A program made the position numbers and the translations under genes. The notes below the pieces were generated by a model, which had not been told where the DNA came from, ran no database searches, and was given only the letters and a program-made list of their open reading frames with translations. 26,117 bases of DNA. It comes from Eshraghiella sp051880035. Its GTDB lineage: Bacteria; Bacillota; Clostridia; Lachnospirales; Lachnospiraceae. Every line of letters starts with the position of its first letter. Positions within the stretch are counted from its first letter, which is position 1. This document shows positions 16,637 to 24,529 of the stretch, one piece after another. The stretch spans positions 1-26,117 of the forward strand of contig JBJENE010000061.1 in NCBI GenBank assembly GCA_051880035.1. The letters run 5' to 3'.

Positions 16637-16831
16637 TTATAGAGAAAACATATCCTTAATTGTCTGAAAGAGGTCACTTATATACGGAATAATCCAGAAA
16701 AGAACCAGAACAAGTCCCGCCAGGCTGGTCAGAAAAGCCTGTTCTTCCCTTCCGCTGTGTTTTAAGACCTGATATATAACCGATACAAGAATACCTACTG
16801 CCGCAATTTTAAAAATTAATCCAACTTCCAT
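16637..16831 (-). CDS. spoIIIAC: SpoIIIAC, stage III sporulation protein
   Basis: This 64-aa protein has two membrane segments (about 5-22 and 32-50) joined by the conserved loop KHSGREEQAF. The length matches the family (66-68 aa). AAAGGAT precedes the ATG at 16831, which is 11 bases after spoIIIAB. Confidence 0.95.
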   Translation of the reverse strand: MEVGLIFKIAAVGILVSVIYQVLKHSGREEQAFLTSLAGLVLVLFWIIPYISDLFQTIKDMFSL

Positions 16832-16842
16832 TTCTTATCCTT

Positions 16843-17370
16843 TCAGACAATTATGATTGTAATTATTATTCCAAGCATGATTCCAAGACTGTTGTAAAGC
16901 CTTGTCTTAACCGGAAGTGCTTTTTCCAGCGAAGTTATGCTTTCTTCTATTTCCGTCAGATATGCATCTATGGCAGTCTGCTGTGTCGCCGTATCCATAA
17001 GCCCCATAATATCCCCCACACTCATTAGTCTTTCTTTTTCCTGCAAAGCAAGATGAGATGACTTAAGTCCGTTTTCAAAAACATCATGCCAGATTTCCGA
17101 TATATTCTTTATTCTTGCTTCCTGTTCCATCGAAGCAAAGGTATTTAGTATATCTTTAAAAAGTGTTCTGCATCTGTCAGATATATTCCCGGCTGCTTCA
17201 AAAATAGGTGTCCTGCCGAATCCGATTTCCCCTTTTAAAAGAAACATGATTTTTTTGACTTCTTTTAATTCATTCAGTCTGCTTCTTAAATCCCTGCTTA
17301 GCATAATACCGTATGCCGATGTGGAAAACACAACTAAAATCACTCCGAAAACCTTTGCAAATGCAGTCAT
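16843..17370 (-). CDS. spoIIIAB: SpoIIIAB, stage III sporulation protein
   Basis: This 175-aa protein has membrane segments at both ends (about 6-24 and 160-175). Between them is a helical domain that resembles type II secretion GspF subunits. The conserved block KKIMFLLKGEIGFGRTPIFE is present. The ATG overlaps the spoIIIAA stop by four bases (ATGA), so the ATPase and its likely membrane partner are translated together. Confidence 0.95.
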   Translation of the reverse strand: MTAFAKVFGVILVVFSTSAYGIMLSRDLRSRLNELKEVKKIMFLLKGEIGFGRTPIFEAAGNISDRCRTLFKDILNTFASMEQEARIKNISEIWHDVFENGLKSSHLALQEKERLMSVGDIMGLMDTATQQTAIDAYLTEIEESITSLEKALPVKTRLYNSLGIMLGIIITIIIV

Positions 17371-18299
17371 AGCAGTTCCCCCTTTCCGTTATATATCCCC
17401 TGAATACGCCCCGGCTTTCCTCCTGAAAGAATAATTATTCTTTCAAATATTTCTTCTTCCAGCAGTGTCTTTACCTCAGGCTTTTTTAACAGTTCTTCAA
17501 TGGATGAGCCATGAATTGTTGCAAGGATTTTGGTTCCGCAATTTATTGCGTATTTTATGGCAGTAACTTCATCCTTACTTCCTATTTCATCAACTGCCAG
17601 CACTCCGGGGGACATACTTCTTATCAACATTGACATTCCGAATGCTTTCGGACATCCGTCCATCACATCAGTCCTGATACCTATATCATTCTGGGGTATT
17701 CCAAGATTGCAGGCCGCAATTTCGCTTCTCTCATCCACAAGTCCCACTGTCTGTCCCACATGGGCGCCAAAGCCGTCCGAAACATTACGGATTATGTCCC
17801 TTAAAAGTGTGGTTTTTCCGCAGCAGGGAGGCGAAACAATAAGCGTATGCAGAAACATTTCGTTTTCATAGAGCTGTTCCATTATTTTATCCGAACATCC
17901 TTTTATCTGGTGCGCCATACGAATATTTACAAATGAAATATTTCTTATGGTTTTTAATCCCTCCCTGTCACAAACTGCTCTTCCGCATATCCCCACCCGG
18001 TTTCCGCCGGGCATTGTAATAAAACCGCCTTTTATCTCCTCCTCATAAGCATAAAGAGAATAATTACTGACATATTCCAAGGTTTCGCGAATATCTTTTA
18101 TTGATACAATTGCCGCGTTTTCCATTATGGTGGGTTCCCCCCGCTCATCAATATACATTTCACCCAAATCCCCATATACCATAAGCGGTTTACCGGCTCT
18201 GAGCCGTATTTCCCTGAGAACAATTTTTGTATCCATTGCCCCAAAAATACTTCTGAGTCTTAATGAAAGATATTGAAATACCTCCTGCTGATTATTCAT
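17367..18299 (-). CDS. spoIIIAA: SpoIIIAA, putative secretion ATPase of the sporulation channel
   Basis: This AAA-type ATPase of the SpoIIIA complex is related to type II/IV secretion ATPases and acts at the mother-cell membrane. At 310 aa it matches Bacillus (307). Walker A is SPPCCGKTT (156-164); the usual first Gly is Ser, but the Lys and Thr needed for ATP are kept. Walker B is GVLAVDEIGS. The N-terminal domain has REIRLRAGKPL and the glycine-rich PGGNRVGICGRA. AAGGAGGTAA precedes the ATG. It heads the eight-gene operon and diverges from the popT-like gene. Confidence 0.96.
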   Translation of the reverse strand: MNNQQEVFQYLSLRLRSIFGAMDTKIVLREIRLRAGKPLMVYGDLGEMYIDERGEPTIMENAAIVSIKDIRETLEYVSNYSLYAYEEEIKGGFITMPGGNRVGICGRAVCDREGLKTIRNISFVNIRMAHQIKGCSDKIMEQLYENEMFLHTLIVSPPCCGKTTLLRDIIRNVSDGFGAHVGQTVGLVDERSEIAACNLGIPQNDIGIRTDVMDGCPKAFGMSMLIRSMSPGVLAVDEIGSKDEVTAIKYAINCGTKILATIHGSSIEELLKKPEVKTLLEEEIFERIIILSGGKPGRIQGIYNGKGELL

Positions 18300-18323
18300 G
18301 ACCTTACCTCCTTAGTCAATTCT

Positions 18324-18334
18324 ATGACGGTCAT
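18324..18334. promoter_or_regulatory. Small palindrome in the spoIIIAA leader
   Basis: ATGAC and GTCAT form a perfect hyphenated palindrome with one central base. It lies 24-35 bases upstream of the spoIIIAA ATG, at the predicted transcript start. It could be a protein-binding site. No known regulator motif matched from memory. Confidence 0.3.
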
Positions 18335-18338
18335 GTCC

Positions 18339-18366
18339 AAGGTATGAATCACATTTTTTATTTGAC
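18339..18366 (-). promoter_or_regulatory. Candidate sigma-E promoter of the spoIIIA operon
   Basis: The minus strand carries CATACCTT (18346-18339), 7 of 8 to the sigma-E -10 CATACANT. Upstream is GTCAAATA (18366-18359), 6 of 8 to the -35 GKCATATT. The spacing of 12 is slightly short. A second -10-like CATACATC lies about 30 bases further upstream. In Bacillus spoIIIA is under sigma-E, which supports the reading. Confidence 0.45.
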
Positions 18367-18390
18367 TGGATGTATGAAAAGAATTAGAAT
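18362..18390 (+). promoter_or_regulatory. Sigma-A-type promoter of the DUF368/popT gene
   Basis: TTGACT, a 17-base spacer and TAGAAT match the sigma-A consensus at 5 of 6 in each hexamer. The start would be near 18397, about 32 bases before the ATG at 18429. The -35 overlaps the candidate sigma-E -35 of spoIIIAA on the other strand, so the two promoters may exclude each other. Confidence 0.65.
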
Positions 18391-18428
18391 GGATAATGTA
18401 TTTAATAAAAAGTGAAAGGATTAAGAAT

Positions 18429-19310
18429 ATGAAATTCATTTTGGACTTTGTCAAAGGCATATTTGTGGGCATTGCCAATATTATCCCCGGTGTCAGCGGC
18501 GGCACAATGGCGGTATCCATGGGCGTTTACGACAAGATTATTACTTCCCTTAACAATCTTATTAAAAAATTCAAAAAAAGCTTTATTACACTTCTTCCGC
18601 TTATGCTCGGTATGGTAGTCGGTATTGCTGCATTTTCTTTCATAATTCCTTACTGCCTGAATAATTATTCTTTTCAGACATGTATGTGTTTTACCGGACT
18701 GATTATCGGCGGAATTCCGGAAATTGTTATGTATGCCGGAAACGCACTTAAAGAAAATAACAAGAAACTTAGTCCGGCTCATATAATTGCATTTGTTTTA
18801 CTTATGGCAGTTGCGATATGGATGGCCCTTGCAAATCCGTCCGGTGCAGGTGCCACAACAATCGATGTTAATTTTGTAATGATATTAAGACTTTTTCTAT
18901 ATGGAATAATAGCTGCGGCCACAATGGTTATTCCGGGTGTCAGCGGCTCACTTGTCCTTATGCTTTTAGGTTATTATTCAGCAATAATGGGAACAATAAG
19001 TTCATTTTTCCTTGCATTGAAAGCGTTTGATTTTTCTGCACTGTTAAACTCAGTGCTTATCCTTTTACCTTTCGGAATCGGATGTGTATTGGGAATTCTT
19101 CTGATATCCAAGCTTATTACATGGCTGTTAAATAAAGCACCATCCATTACTTACTGTGCCATTTTAGGTTTGATTACCGCTTCCCCGTTTGCGATTTTGT
19201 ATAAAATGAAGAGTCCTTCATATACTCCGCTTTCCATTATTATCGGAATTCTTCTTCTGATAGGAGGCGCGGCATTTACCTATTTCTTCAGCAAAAAGAA
19301 ATCTGCATAA
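18429..19310 (+). CDS. DUF368 family polyprenyl-phosphate transporter (PopT-type)
   Basis: This 293-aa polytopic membrane protein has about eight spans. It has the duplicated DUF368 hallmark: NIIPGVSGGT (17-26) and MVIPGVSGS in the second half, which indicates an inverted-repeat fold. DUF368 proteins (PopT) return undecaprenyl phosphate to the cytoplasmic face for reuse in wall synthesis; function here is inferred from family. I use the ATG at 18429 with AAAGGA upstream. An ATG at 18396 coincides with the predicted transcript start and is unlikely. It is the only confident plus-strand gene, and it ends at a bidirectional terminator. Confidence 0.9.
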   Translation: MKFILDFVKGIFVGIANIIPGVSGGTMAVSMGVYDKIITSLNNLIKKFKKSFITLLPLMLGMVVGIAAFSFIIPYCLNNYSFQTCMCFTGLIIGGIPEIVMYAGNALKENNKKLSPAHIIAFVLLMAVAIWMALANPSGAGATTIDVNFVMILRLFLYGIIAAATMVIPGVSGSLVLMLLGYYSAIMGTISSFFLALKAFDFSALLNSVLILLPFGIGCVLGILLISKLITWLLNKAPSITYCAILGLITASPFAILYKMKSPSYTPLSIIIGILLLIGGAAFTYFFSKKKSA

Positions 19311-19314
19311 AATA

Positions 19315-19370
19315 AGCCCCGTATATTTCCTGTATTTAATATTTCAGAAAATATACGAGGCTCTTTTTTT
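19315..19370 (+). terminator. Bidirectional terminator between convergent genes
   Basis: AGCCCCGTATATTT (19315-19328) pairs with AAATATACGAGGCT (19349-19362). The 14-bp stem has one mismatch and is followed on the plus strand by CTTTTTTT. On the minus strand the mismatch becomes a wobble and TTATTTTA follows, so it can also stop the ABC-transporter transcript arriving from the right. Confidence 0.88.
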
Positions 19371-19378
19371 ACTGATTT

Positions 19379-21895
19379 TTATTCAACTGATTTTAATGAT
19401 TCAACCATCGGGATTTTTTTGAGTTTTTTATACATTGCCAGATTTACAATCAATCCGAATATAACCGTAATAACAAATGCCAGCAGATATGAATACCAGT
19501 TTATAATCTTAGGGAAAATAACATCATCCATTTCTATTACATTCATAATATAGCTATGAAGCCATACCCCAAGAAAGAGACCTGCCGCAGCTCCAATTAT
19601 ACTCAGAACAATATTTTCCCTGTATACATAAGACGCCACCTCTTTATCAAAAAATCCCAGGACTTTAATTGTGGCAATCTCCCTGATTCTTTCGGAGACA
19701 TTAACTGTAATCAGATTATATAAAACAACAAATGCCAGTAAAGCTGCAGAAATTATAAGAACAACGGTAATAATGCTTAATGAAGAAATCATCTGGTCAA
19801 AATTATCCTTTACCGCATCATAATATGAAATGTTTTCCACATCATATTTATCCATTATCTCCGCTCCGAGCTCCTGCTGCTTATGAGTATCCGAATAATT
19901 CATCCCGGCAATAAAATAATTATTTTCAGGTTCTTTTCCGAAAATTTCCCTGTAATAATCATCCGACATAAACACATACTGCCCTGCATACATGGTTACT
20001 ATGCCTTTTATCTCTGCCTTTACATACTCATCTTCATCGGTCTTTAGATATACATCATCTCCCGATTCAAGTTTAAGGTCCTTTGCCATCTTATATGTTA
20101 AATAAACACCGTCATCCGGAATTGTAAGTTCTTTACCGGATTTATTATCGGTTATATCAGTAAATTCCGAATACCTGTCTGCATCGGACACGCTTACAAT
20201 TGTTACACTCTTTTCGGATGAGTCACCTTGCGTATCCGAATTATTGGCCGTTCCCGAAAGCTGGGTCAGAATATATATATTATTTATGCCCTCGTGGTTC
20301 GAATACTCTGTATAAAATGCTTCTTTGTCACACCCGTCACTAAGTGTTCCCGCTATGTCATAGTCGAATATCTGCCCAAACTGCCTGGTCACCATGCCCG
20401 AAACACTGTTATTAATTCCAAATCCTGCAAGAATTAGTGCAGTACATCCGGCAATTCCCACAACCGTCATAAAAAATCTTTTTTTGTATCGGAAAATATT
20501 TCTCGCGGTTACCTTCCATGTGAACGAAAAACGCTTCCATAAGAAATGAATATGCTCCAAAAGAATCTTTTTGCCGTTTTTGGGTGATTTAGGTCTCAAA
20601 AGCAGAGCAGGGGTCTCGGTTAGTTCACCTACACATGCAATCACAGTGGAAACCACAGTAACCAGAACCGCAATTAAAATCGAAAGAATGCACATTAAAG
20701 GTTCCGGATCAGCCACCATACCGTCAACCGTATATACAATACCCCATGCCGAGAAAATAATTTTAGGCAGGGAAATCAGTCCAAGTATACAGCCCGCTAT
20801 TCCACCGGACAAGGACGCAAAAAGTGCATATGTAACATATTTCATCGCAATTCTTAATTTTCCGTATCCAAGGGCTTTAAGTGTTCCTATGTTACCTCTT
20901 TGCTCATCAATCATTCTTGTCATGGTGGTCAGGCATACAAGTGCCGCCACAAGATAGAAAAACACAGGAAAGACTTTGGCTATGGCATCCATTCTGTCTC
21001 CGCAATTCCCATAATCCACATATGAAAAGTGTGAGTTCCTATCAAGCACATACCATTTAACCGTAGGTACGCCATCTCTGCTTCCGGTATATACTTCCAT
21101 AATGTCGCCAAGTTCATTGTATCTTATTTCTTCCCGTTCTCCCGCTACTTCTTCAACTTTATCCTTAACAGGATCTGTGGTCTGAAAATATTCGTCCTTA
21201 TAAGTATGGAGTTCTTTGGCACCGGTTACCGTAGCATACACAACTGTGTACTGCTCCATAACAAAATCTTTTTCAGGAATAAATACAACGCCTTCTATTT
21301 TTCCGTTGCCGACTGAGGTCGAATCATACTGATATGAAAGATAATACGGGGTATTTACCGTTCCGACAATAGTATATGTATCATTAGAAATACTTTCAGA
21401 TATGTCTGAATCACTTCCCGATTCAAATGTAATCTGATCTCCGATTCCGATATTATACTGCTGCATTTCATATGAGCGGATTACACATTCTTTTGGATTC
21501 TCAGGCATTCTTCCGTCTACAAGAGTAAGACGATTCATAAGCGTTTCATCGTCTTCCCTGTCAAAATCATATGACATTATCTGAAAAGTCTTTTCGTTGC
21601 CTTCTATTCTGGTTACGGCTTCCATCACGAAAGCGCCCTCTGCATTTTCTATTCCGTCAGTATTCCTTACAGCCTCAATGTCTTCATCATTAAATCCGAT
21701 TGTGGAATATATTTTAAAGTCAAAAAAATTGGTTCTGTCAAAAAAAGCATCGGCTGACTTTTTCATATACGGAGCAGACGCTTTAACTCCCGTAAAAAAA
21801 GCAACGCCTACCAGAACAATTCCAAAAATCGAAATAAACCTTCCGAAAGACTTTTTGATTTCACGATAAGTATCTTTTGTCAATGCTTTTTTCAT
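19379..21895 (-). CDS. FtsX-like ABC transporter permease (two FtsX domains)
   Basis: This is the membrane subunit of a MacB/LolCDE-type ABC system. From the ATG at 21895 it has 838 aa. The layout is one N-terminal span (about 20-40), a large extracytoplasmic domain (about 45-310), and three spans of the first FtsX domain. A linker and a further span follow, with a second extracytoplasmic domain (about 510-690) and three C-terminal spans (FtsX domain 2). The ATPase stop overlaps the start (TAATG), so they are coupled. A GTG six bases earlier is less likely. Such duplicated permeases export lipids, peptides or antimicrobials; nothing here identifies the substrate. Confidence 0.9.
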   Translation of the reverse strand: MKKALTKDTYREIKKSFGRFISIFGIVLVGVAFFTGVKASAPYMKKSADAFFDRTNFFDFKIYSTIGFNDEDIEAVRNTDGIENAEGAFVMEAVTRIEGNEKTFQIMSYDFDREDDETLMNRLTLVDGRMPENPKECVIRSYEMQQYNIGIGDQITFESGSDSDISESISNDTYTIVGTVNTPYYLSYQYDSTSVGNGKIEGVVFIPEKDFVMEQYTVVYATVTGAKELHTYKDEYFQTTDPVKDKVEEVAGEREEIRYNELGDIMEVYTGSRDGVPTVKWYVLDRNSHFSYVDYGNCGDRMDAIAKVFPVFFYLVAALVCLTTMTRMIDEQRGNIGTLKALGYGKLRIAMKYVTYALFASLSGGIAGCILGLISLPKIIFSAWGIVYTVDGMVADPEPLMCILSILIAVLVTVVSTVIACVGELTETPALLLRPKSPKNGKKILLEHIHFLWKRFSFTWKVTARNIFRYKKRFFMTVVGIAGCTALILAGFGINNSVSGMVTRQFGQIFDYDIAGTLSDGCDKEAFYTEYSNHEGINNIYILTQLSGTANNSDTQGDSSEKSVTIVSVSDADRYSEFTDITDNKSGKELTIPDDGVYLTYKMAKDLKLESGDDVYLKTDEDEYVKAEIKGIVTMYAGQYVFMSDDYYREIFGKEPENNYFIAGMNYSDTHKQQELGAEIMDKYDVENISYYDAVKDNFDQMISSLSIITVVLIISAALLAFVVLYNLITVNVSERIREIATIKVLGFFDKEVASYVYRENIVLSIIGAAAGLFLGVWLHSYIMNVIEMDDVIFPKIINWYSYLLAFVITVIFGLIVNLAMYKKLKKIPMVESLKSVE

Positions 21896-22599
21896 TACCA
21901 CTCAATCCTTTCTACAGGTACCGGGTTCTCATTAACAGTAACACTTTCGATTCGTCCGTTTTTAACTTTAATAACTTTATCTCCCATTGCGGTCAATGCA
22001 AGATTATGTGTTATTACAATAACCGTCATATTATTCTGTCTGCATGTATCCTGAAGAAGCTTCAATATGGCTTTACCGGTATTGTAATCCAACGCTCCTG
22101 TAGGTTCATCACACAAGAGTAGTTTCGGATTCTTAGCCAATGCTCTGGCGATTGCCACCCTTTGCTGCTCACCTCCCGATAACTGGGCAGGGAAATTGTT
22201 TTTCCTGTCGGATAGACCTACGGAATCAATGGTCTTAATAACATCAAGGGGATTCTTGCATATCTGTGTTGCAAGTTCAACATTCTCAACCACTGTAAGG
22301 TTCTGTACAAGATTATAGAACTGGAAAACAAATCCGATATCATATCTTCGGTATGATGTGAGCTCCTTGGATGAGAAACTGCTGATTTCCTGACCGTCAA
22401 CATAAATCTGTCCGGAAGTAGCCGAGTCCATTCCTCCCAGAATATTGAGAATTGTACTCTTTCCGGCACCGCTGGCCCCTGCTATAACGACAAATTCTCC
22501 CTTATTAATCTGAAAATCCACACCATGTAGAGCATGAATATCAACCTCTCCCATTCTATAGACTTTGGTCACACCGCTAAATTCAATAAATGCACTCAT
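21895..22599 (-). CDS. ABC transporter ATP-binding protein (LolD/MacB type)
   Basis: This is the 234-aa nucleotide-binding subunit paired with the FtsX permease downstream. It has Walker A GASGAGKST (41-49), Q-loop FVFQFYNLVQNLTVVEN, signature LSGGEQQR (140-147), Walker B LLLCDEP with catalytic E165, and the switch His in VIVITHN. The ATG at 22599 has AAAGGAGTGA upstream. A GTG at 22608 lies inside that Shine-Dalgarno sequence and is rejected. It belongs to the subfamily that powers mechanotransmission exporters. Confidence 0.95.
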   Translation of the reverse strand: MSAFIEFSGVTKVYRMGEVDIHALHGVDFQINKGEFVVIAGASGAGKSTILNILGGMDSATSGQIYVDGQEISSFSSKELTSYRRYDIGFVFQFYNLVQNLTVVENVELATQICKNPLDVIKTIDSVGLSDRKNNFPAQLSGGEQQRVAIARALAKNPKLLLCDEPTGALDYNTGKAILKLLQDTCRQNNMTVIVITHNLALTAMGDKVIKVKNGRIESVTVNENPVPVERIEW

Positions 22600-22707
22600 T
22601 AGTGTCACTCCTTTTTGGATTAATTACATCATAAACCGCCGGCGTTAAAATAAAACGAGGCTTTTCAATTTGTAATCTAGCAAAGTCTTTTGCGATACGC
22701 AACCATT

Positions 22708-22736
22708 TTTATAAAGTCTTAATAAAACTTTAAGAA
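22708..22736 (-). promoter_or_regulatory. Candidate promoter with embedded operator dyad, ABC exporter operon
   Basis: TTCTTA (22736-22731), a 17-base spacer and TATAAA (22713-22708) form a weak sigma-A-like promoter. The spacer is framed by a perfect 6-bp inverted repeat, TAAAGT-N9-ACTTTA (22712-22732). A second dyad, TTGCG-ATA-CGCAA (22690-22702), lies just downstream. Such dyads suggest a regulator site, but no regulator gene is adjacent. The leader to the ATG would be about 100 bases. Confidence 0.35.
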
Positions 22737-22748
22737 TTATTTGAAAGC

Positions 22749-22805
22749 ACCGGCAAAACTGAATATTGTAATATATTATCTTTTCAATTCATCTTCTTTG
22801 CCGGT
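22749..22805 (-). terminator. Stem-loop after the CatA-like gene
   Basis: ACCGGCAAA (22749-22757) and TTTGCCGGT (22797-22805) form a perfect 9-bp stem around a 39-base AT-rich loop. It starts 14 bases after the acetyltransferase stop. No proper U-tract follows on either strand. It may stop or protect the transcript; efficiency is doubtful. Confidence 0.4.
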
Positions 22806-22818
22806 AAAATGATTATTC

Positions 22819-23565
22819 TCATGATAATTCCTCCAGCATTTGTGATGGATTATCTGCTGCTTTTACCTTGTCAAATGCCTTAATAATGATTCCGTTCTCA
22901 TCAATCATATTTTCTCTTTCATCACAAAATTGATTTATTTCTTTTTCAAGAAGCCTGAATACATTGGCAACCAAAAAACCGTCCGCAATTGCATGGTTAA
23001 GTCTTACGCTGACAGGCATCATAAGCTTATTGTTTTCTTCTCTATATTTTCCCCAGTTTACAATAGGAGCATAAAATAAATACCCGTCAGGCAATTCAAT
23101 ATTGAGTGAATCGTACGACAGCCATGAAATATATGACGCATCAAACCAGTTTGGATGATGTTCTGTATCCAGTCCGTAATCAGATGTTTTCTTAGCCTTT
23201 TCAATATCGTCCAAGGCACATTTGTAAAACTCTTCATAATTATCATAAAACATACTATAAACGGGGGAACATGTCTCAGTATCTTCATGAAAAACATACT
23301 GTGTAGGATTAATCCTGTCATAGCATATCAATTCATCCGTCTTCCATATATATCCCATTTTATAATCATCCCGGGAATTCAGCACTTTGGAAAGAATGTA
23401 CAGAAAATTTATGTAAAATTTTGTTCCGCTTTCCCCGGAATATGAAAAAAGTCTCGAAACATCGATTCGTGCAGTCATCGATATTGAACATTTGCAGTCA
23501 TCGGTAAAATGCCTGTATACACCTGCTCTATAATATTTTGTTTTATCAATTATCTTATAATTCAT
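22819..23565 (-). CDS. CatA-like (type A chloramphenicol acetyltransferase family) protein
   Basis: Family members are trimeric acetyl-CoA-dependent O-acetyltransferases. The 248-aa product aligns with CAT along its length: SMTARIDVSRL (29-39), SYISWLSYDSLN (144-155), YAPIVNWGKY, and LNHAIADG (189-196). The catalytic His (H191) and structural Asp (D195) are kept, but the first His of HHxxxDG is Asn. A C-terminal extension of about 30 residues exceeds the usual 210-220 aa. Whether it acetylates chloramphenicol is unknown; many chromosomal homologues do not. The ATG overlaps the upstream gene by 11 bases, with an AAAGGGG Shine-Dalgarno sequence. Confidence 0.88.
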   Translation of the reverse strand: MNYKIIDKTKYYRAGVYRHFTDDCKCSISMTARIDVSRLFSYSGESGTKFYINFLYILSKVLNSRDDYKMGYIWKTDELICYDRINPTQYVFHEDTETCSPVYSMFYDNYEEFYKCALDDIEKAKKTSDYGLDTEHHPNWFDASYISWLSYDSLNIELPDGYLFYAPIVNWGKYREENNKLMMPVSVRLNHAIADGFLVANVFRLLEKEINQFCDERENMIDENGIIIKAFDKVKAADNPSQMLEELS

Positions 23566-24448
23566 CGTAATTTTCCCCTTTATGCATGTGATAGTGCAGG
23601 AAAATATAATTTTTCAAATCACTGTCTTTAACATACAATCTGTCAAATCCGTTTTCCATTACATATTTATTTGCATAATCAATCAGTTTCTCACTGATTC
23701 TGTGACCCCGATATTCTTCTGACACAAAAACACATGATATCCATGGATATATTTCCGGTAAAGGATAATAATCTGTCTTCATGATAGTTGTCATTCCAAC
23801 AATCTGCCCGTCAACTATCGCAGCAAATGCTGTTTCCCAATCGGTAAATGCCCATGAACGAAGCATTGATAAAATATGCTCTTTTACATCCATCCAGGAA
23901 AAGTTTTCAACAAAACTGATTAACTTCTCTGCCAAATCTGTATCTTTGTCAACTTTTCTTATCTCTAATTCATCTGTACTGAAGTCCCTGCAAACCAGGT
24001 TAAAATGTTTCTCAACTTTTCTGACGGTTTCATCAACTATACTGTTTTTTGTTCTTTCAATCCAGAAATAGTTACTGTTTTTGATATCGCTGCATCTTTT
24101 TTCATTGAGACTTTTCAAAGTCGCATTGCATATTGCCTTCGATTTTTCGATATCAGATGTGCTGTTAATAAAATTACTGAAACCCTGATGGTCCGGACGG
24201 TTACAGTAGTCATCAACCAAATTTGACGGATCTTTTATCAAAAAGACTACTCTTGATGCTTCCGTTAATCTATCAGCTTCTTCAACTGTCAAATGGCAGT
24301 CACACAATACAATCTGATTTTGTGAGAGACGGATTAAATCCAATAATACAAAATCCAATTGTTCTCTTGTGTTATCAATTAACCATTTTGTGTATTCTTC
24401 CACCGTCCTTCCAAAAAACTCATCAGCATCTTTAAACACTTTGTTCAT
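23555..24448 (-). CDS. Kinase-remnant/GNAT acetyltransferase fusion, 5'-damaged
   Basis: The 297-residue product has two parts. Residues 1-145 resemble the later part of a P-loop kinase-like protein (LDFVLLDLIRLSQNQIVLCD, RPDHQGFSNFI, KSNYFWIER-like block) but lack any Walker A motif. Residues about 155-297 are a GNAT domain with EEYRGHRISEKLIDYA, the acetyl-CoA pyrophosphate loop, although the usual second Gly is Arg. The ATG at 24448 has no Shine-Dalgarno sequence, but it overlaps the TGA of a 22-codon upstream frame (ATGA) that has one. The kinase activity is probably lost, while the GNAT domain may still be made. The substrate is unknown. Confidence 0.75.
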   Translation of the reverse strand: MNKVFKDADEFFGRTVEEYTKWLIDNTREQLDFVLLDLIRLSQNQIVLCDCHLTVEEADRLTEASRVVFLIKDPSNLVDDYCNRPDHQGFSNFINSTSDIEKSKAICNATLKSLNEKRCSDIKNSNYFWIERTKNSIVDETVRKVEKHFNLVCRDFSTDELEIRKVDKDTDLAEKLISFVENFSWMDVKEHILSMLRSWAFTDWETAFAAIVDGQIVGMTTIMKTDYYPLPEIYPWISCVFVSEEYRGHRISEKLIDYANKYVMENGFDRLYVKDSDLKNYIFLHYHMHKGENYDEL

Positions 24449-24513
24449 TGACGGTTGAAAAGCAGAAGCTGAAATTTTAAATATTCTTTTATTACATTAT
24501 CTTGAAATATCAT
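24445..24513 (-). pseudogene. Displaced original N-terminus of the kinase/GNAT gene
   Basis: A strong AAGGAGA Shine-Dalgarno sequence (24527-24521) and an ATG at 24513 open a 22-codon frame starting MIFQDNVIKEYLK. It ends with a TGA overlapping the ATG at 24448. The downstream frame, read backwards, continues as KISASAFQPSMNK. This looks like an internal deletion, with frameshift, that removed the P-loop segment between the two pieces. The match of both ends to one family is from memory of related clostridial proteins and has not been checked. Confidence 0.6.
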
Positions 24514-24529
24514 TACAAAATCTCCTTAA

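Noticed and set aside
18402..18782. Long open frame antisense to the DUF368 gene
   Set aside because: The plus strand encodes a clear DUF368 membrane protein with both IPGVSG motifs; the antisense frame has low-complexity, unlikely composition and no ribosome-binding site.
20571..20957. Open frame antisense to the FtsX permease
   Set aside because: It mirrors the membrane-segment coding of the permease; no recognisable domain and no start signals.
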